Assembly: GCA_031285105.1 (NCBI GenBank)
Contig: JAITWV010000300.1
Location: 1 to 7,313, forward strand
DNA length: 7,313 nt
Source of the DNA: Streptococcaceae bacterium
GTDB taxonomy: Bacteria > Bacillota > Bacilli > Lactobacillales > Streptococcaceae
Direction of reading: 5' to 3'
Part shown: positions 5,933 to 7,313 of the stretch, one piece after another
Position numbering within the stretch: the first letter of the stretch is position 1
Layout of the letters: the number at the start of each line of letters is the position of its first letter
The notes under the pieces: generated by a model
What the model was told of the DNA's origin: nothing
The model's database searches: none
The model's input: only the letters and a program-made list of their open reading frames with translations
Made by a program: the position numbers and the translations under genes

Positions 5933-6609
5933 TTTTCATTCTCCAAAATTGCTTGCGCCTCAATTAAATCTTCTGGCGTGGTTAATTTAATATTGGCATA
6001 ACTACCCATAATCATTTTGCCATGAATTTCTGGTAAGAAACGTTCAACTAGTGAGACGTCATCTGTCCCAAGAAAGCTTTCTTCCAATGCTTTTTGATGT
6101 ACTGTTACTAAAACATCTTGATGAAACGCTTGAGGTGTTTGGGCACGCCACAAAGTGTTTCTTGGAATGGTTTTGATAATCACCCCATCAATCACTTTTT
6201 TAATCGTATCAATCACCGGTACACCAACAATTGCTGCAGGACTTTGGCTTAACGTTTCTAAAAGATTATCTATCATTGGTTGAGTCACAAAAGGTCTTGC
6301 ACCATCATGGATAAGCACATTTTTTGATTCGCCACTTAGATAGGTTAATCCTGCCCACACAGAGTCTTGTCTTTCTTTTCCGCCTATTACTAAGGAAATT
6401 TTCTTTTCTTTTGGTAAAAATGTCGAGATTATTTCTTTTTCATTTTCAGAACAAACAATGATTAGATGTTGGCACTTTTCATCATTTACAAAAAAATCAA
6501 TCGAATACTGAATAACTGCTTTTTCTCCTAATTTCAACAAAACTTTATTCTTGCCCGCACCCATTCGCTTACCATTTCCAGCTGCTAGTAAAACCGCTTC
6601 ATAATTCAT
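5929..6609 (-). CDS. ispD: 2-C-methyl-D-erythritol 4-phosphate cytidylyltransferase
   Basis: IspD joins CTP to methylerythritol phosphate to give CDP-methylerythritol, the MEP pathway step two before IspF. The product has 226 residues, the usual length. It shows the nucleotidyltransferase loop LAAGNGKRMGAGKNK (8-22), IHDGARPFV (about 100-108), the substrate region IPRNTLWRAQTPQAF, GTDDVSLVE and the closing NIKLTTPEDL. The related TarI ribitol-phosphate cytidylyltransferases share this fold, but the neighbouring ispF and the PRNTLWRAQTPQ stretch favour IspD. AGGAG at 6616-6620, 6 nt before the ATG, supports the start. It lies 19 nt after the PIN/TRAM gene and overlaps ispF by 4 nt. Confidence 0.95.
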   Translation of the reverse strand: MNYEAVLLAAGNGKRMGAGKNKVLLKLGEKAVIQYSIDFFVNDEKCQHLIIVCSENEKEIISTFLPKEKKISLVIGGKERQDSVWAGLTYLSGESKNVLIHDGARPFVTQPMIDNLLETLSQSPAAIVGVPVIDTIKKVIDGVIIKTIPRNTLWRAQTPQAFHQDVLVTVHQKALEESFLGTDDVSLVERFLPEIHGKMIMGSYANIKLTTPEDLIEAQAILENEK

Positions 6610-6615
6610 GATGAA

Positions 6616-6620
6616 CTCCT
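6616..6620 (-). promoter_or_regulatory. Shine-Dalgarno AGGAG of ispD
   Basis: On the minus strand AGGAG is followed by TTCATC and the ATG at 6609. It lies in the 19-nt gap after the PIN/TRAM stop codon, which leaves no room for a separate promoter and supports co-transcription. Confidence 0.85.
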
Positions 6621-6628
6621 ACACAATT

Positions 6629-7313
6629 TTATTTTGATTGATCTTCAATTCCACGTCCGGCATGATCTGGTTTAGCAAAAATCATGCGACCGGCTGCCGT
6701 TTGTAAAGCACTCGTAACAACAACGGTTAAATATTCATTCATAAAATGCTGCCCATCTTCAACAACAACCATCGTGCCATCATCTAGATAAGCAACTCCT
6801 TGTTGACGCTCAGTTCCAGCTTTTACAACCGTTACATTCATTTTTTCGCCAGGAATCACAACTGGTTTAACCGCATTAGCTAATTCGTTGATATTTAAAA
6901 CTGGCACTTGTTGAAATTCAGCAACTTTATTTAAATTGTAATCATTCGTTACAACCACACCATCAATCATCCGTGCCAAGCGAAGTAGTTTAGAGTCAAC
7001 TTCATGAATTTCATCAAAGTCACCATCATACATTTCAACTTTCAACCCATCTTCTTTTTGAAGCGCATTTAAAATATCTAGACCACGACGACCACGTACA
7101 CGTTTGAGCGAATCAGCAGAGTCGGCGATATATTGCAATTCATATAAAACAAAATTTGGCACCAAAATAGTTCCTTCTAAGAAACCAGATTTAGCCACAT
7201 CATACACACGTCCATCAATAATCACACTAGTGTCTAGTATTTTATATGGACGGTAATTTTCATCTGCACGTCGTTTTAGAACATTCGACTGTGAACCGAA
7301 ACCTTCTGATTCT
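6629..7313 (-). CDS. yacL: PIN/TRAM domain membrane protein of the YacL type (N-terminal part outside the window)
   Basis: The frame stays open to the right edge, and 227 C-terminal residues are visible. The PIN nuclease fold begins with YKILDTSVIIDGR (visible residues 23-35), whose Asp27 is a catalytic acid of the family. Further acidic positions are in VLYELQYIAD, DSKLLRLARM and VVTNDYNLN. A TRAM domain ends the protein: IPGEKMNVTVVKAGTE, QGVAYLDDGTMVVVE, VTSALQTAAGRMIFA. A GTG at 7225 is the Val of the catalytic strand and cannot be the real start. YacL proteins normally have four N-terminal transmembrane helices, which would lie beyond the window. PIN domains are usually RNases and TRAM domains bind RNA; the physiological target is not established from sequence. 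In Firmicutes this gene typically follows radA and precedes ispD, as here. Confidence 0.92.
   Translation of the reverse strand, partial: ESEGFGSQSNVLKRRADENYRPYKILDTSVIIDGRVYDVAKSGFLEGTILVPNFVLYELQYIADSADSLKRVRGRRGLDILNALQKEDGLKVEMYDGDFDEIHEVDSKLLRLARMIDGVVVTNDYNLNKVAEFQQVPVLNINELANAVKPVVIPGEKMNVTVVKAGTERQQGVAYLDDGTMVVVEDGQHFMNEYLTVVVTSALQTAAGRMIFAKPDHAGRGIEDQSK

Overview
The window looks like chromosomal DNA of a low-GC Gram-positive coccus of the Lactobacillales, most likely Enterococcus or a relative such as Vagococcus. Four things point there: the AT-rich composition, strong AGGAGG-type ribosome sites, a sortase-anchored surface protein, and the order yacL-ispD-ispF-gltX, a Firmicutes housekeeping block. 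An intergenic hairpin of about 160 bp also resembles the small palindromic repeats described from Enterococcus faecalis. The genus is inferred, not proven.

Two blocks converge. From the left edge to 3730, two plus-strand genes form an accessory surface cassette. The first (1-2889, cut at its 5' end) is the last 962 residues of a large cell-wall-anchored protein. It holds an N-proximal Cna_B-like domain with a long insertion, two copies of a roughly 66-residue repeat, a SpaA/Cna_B-like domain, a C-terminal module with two cysteines, and an LPLTG sorting signal. The second (2903-3730) starts 13 nt later, behind a Shine-Dalgarno that overlaps the upstream stop codon. It encodes a 275-residue membrane-anchored protein with the fold signature of the EndA/DNA-entry nuclease family. 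The catalytic D/N-R-G-H motif reads Q-K-Q-M and a second active-site Asn is Tyr, so it is probably a pseudo-nuclease.

From 3728 to 3952 the intergenic space holds a long imperfect inverted repeat whose left tip contains the stop codon of the pseudo-nuclease gene. A strong rho-independent terminator with an 18-bp perfect stem follows and can serve both converging units.

From 3953 to the right edge, four minus-strand housekeeping genes read toward the terminator: a partial PIN/TRAM protein (YacL type, cut at its N-terminus), ispD, ispF and gltX. Spacing is tight: 19 nt, a 4-nt ATGA overlap, then 15 nt. They look like one operon that feeds isoprenoid precursor synthesis and glutamyl-tRNA formation.

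The most interesting item is the surface pair: a cell-wall-anchored multidomain protein translated next to a membrane-anchored, apparently inactivated nuclease. Their joint function is unknown, and I do not recognise the pair as a described system.
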